Source: a virus. From it: a DNA stretch of 45,028 bases. Position 1 is the stretch's first letter. Each line of letters opens with the position of its first letter. The DNA is taken from positions 1-45,028 of IMG/VR virus record IMGVR_UViG_3300024346_004842. The stretch is one strand, 5' to 3'. The position numbers and the translations under genes were made by a program. Positions 44,742-45,028 of the stretch are shown one piece after another. The notes below the pieces were generated by a model, which worked only from the letters and a program-made list of their open reading frames with translations, did no database searches and had not been told where the DNA came from.

Positions 44742-45028
44742 ATGGCAGACGACTTTTACAAAATGAGTTCAATGATGAAGGATCTATTTCCTTCAAATCC
44801 ACAAGCAGATAGAGAAGCATTAATGGGCATGGTTAATGGCGGTCAACCGCAAGAAAGTGTGCAAGTTAAGGAAAACTTCCTACAGGAAAGTGTAGATGTA
44901 CCGCAGGGTAGTTTACAAATGGATAAGAACTATAGTGTAAATGATTTTGCTGCCCTTGCAGGTGTTACTACAGCACAACCAAATCGTGTAGTAGAAACAA
45001 TAACAGACCAAGATTATCGACCAATACC
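44742..45028 (+). CDS. Late protein, 5' part only
   Basis: Open from ATG 44742 to the right edge (95 codons): MADDFYKMSSMMKDLFPSNP, ALMGMVNGGQPQESVQVKEN, FLQESVDVPQG, then NYSVNDFAALAGVTT. Polar, Gln/Asn/Ser-rich and likely helical. Probably a further head or scaffold gene of the same late transcript. No family recognised. Confidence 0.6.
   Translation, partial: MADDFYKMSSMMKDLFPSNPQADREALMGMVNGGQPQESVQVKENFLQESVDVPQGSLQMDKNYSVNDFAALAGVTTAQPNRVVETITDQDYRPI

Noticed and set aside
1-45028. CRISPR arrays, insertion sequences, integrase or attachment sites, photosystem genes
   Set aside because: None was seen on either strand. The only clear DNA repeats are inside the fibre gene.

Overview
The window looks like part of a large, AT-rich, T4-like (myovirus-type) marine bacteriophage genome. 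Phage hallmarks are a gp44-type sliding-clamp loader, a DexA-type exonuclease, a GroES-like co-chaperonin, PhoH, MazG, ThyX, an endolysin with overlapping spanin genes, an 11.7-kb tail-fibre gene, and TATAAATA-type late promoters. Gene content and many small conserved proteins resemble T4-like phages of marine cyanobacteria and marine alphaproteobacteria. No photosynthesis gene is present. A FdxA-type ferredoxin, a DUF1289 protein and a DUF6356-like protein fit an alphaproteobacterial host such as SAR11, but the host is inferred, not shown. Nearly all genes are on the + strand, with many ATGA/TAATG stop-start overlaps; three short stretches are on the - strand. No tRNA, CRISPR array or insertion sequence was seen.

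Layout. 1-4143: a sialyltransferase-fold protein, then a translationally coupled run of QueD-like enzyme, GT-A glycosyltransferase, phosphomannomutase-like HAD and UvdE UV endonuclease behind a near-perfect sigma70 promoter. 4133-5363: small proteins on both strands. 5397-21676: the late tail region (IscA-like Fe-S carrier, 3891-aa fibre, three further structural proteins). 21679-28367: replication, nucleotide and redox genes (DnaE-like fragment, GroES, MazG, DexA, gp44, 2OG oxygenase, FdxA, ThyX, PhoH). 28478-31671: two conserved unknowns and a lysis cassette (GH19 endolysin, ACP-like protein, i-spanin, o-spanin). 31655-33840: an iscS-iscU operon with its own sigma70 promoter. 33850-34489: four tiny, mostly hydrophobic proteins behind a double promoter. 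34493-39318: membrane proteins including a holin candidate, then a coupled DnaJ / peptide deformylase / ClpA operon. 39326-45028: late genes whose short N-termini resemble T4 capsid-targeting sequences, including a nucleotidyltransferase and a HAD/ParB-like fusion.

How it fits together. Two promoter classes can be read by eye. TTGACA-17-TATAAT sites precede host-takeover and metabolic genes (queD cluster, dexA region, gp44, iscSU, small membrane proteins). ATAAATA sites precede structural genes. The most striking content is a dispersed iron-sulfur cluster assembly set: IscS, IscU, an A-type carrier and a seven-iron ferredoxin, with general chaperones. The second is the possible set of enzymes packaged in the head. 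All functional calls are from reading the translated sequence; no database search was run.
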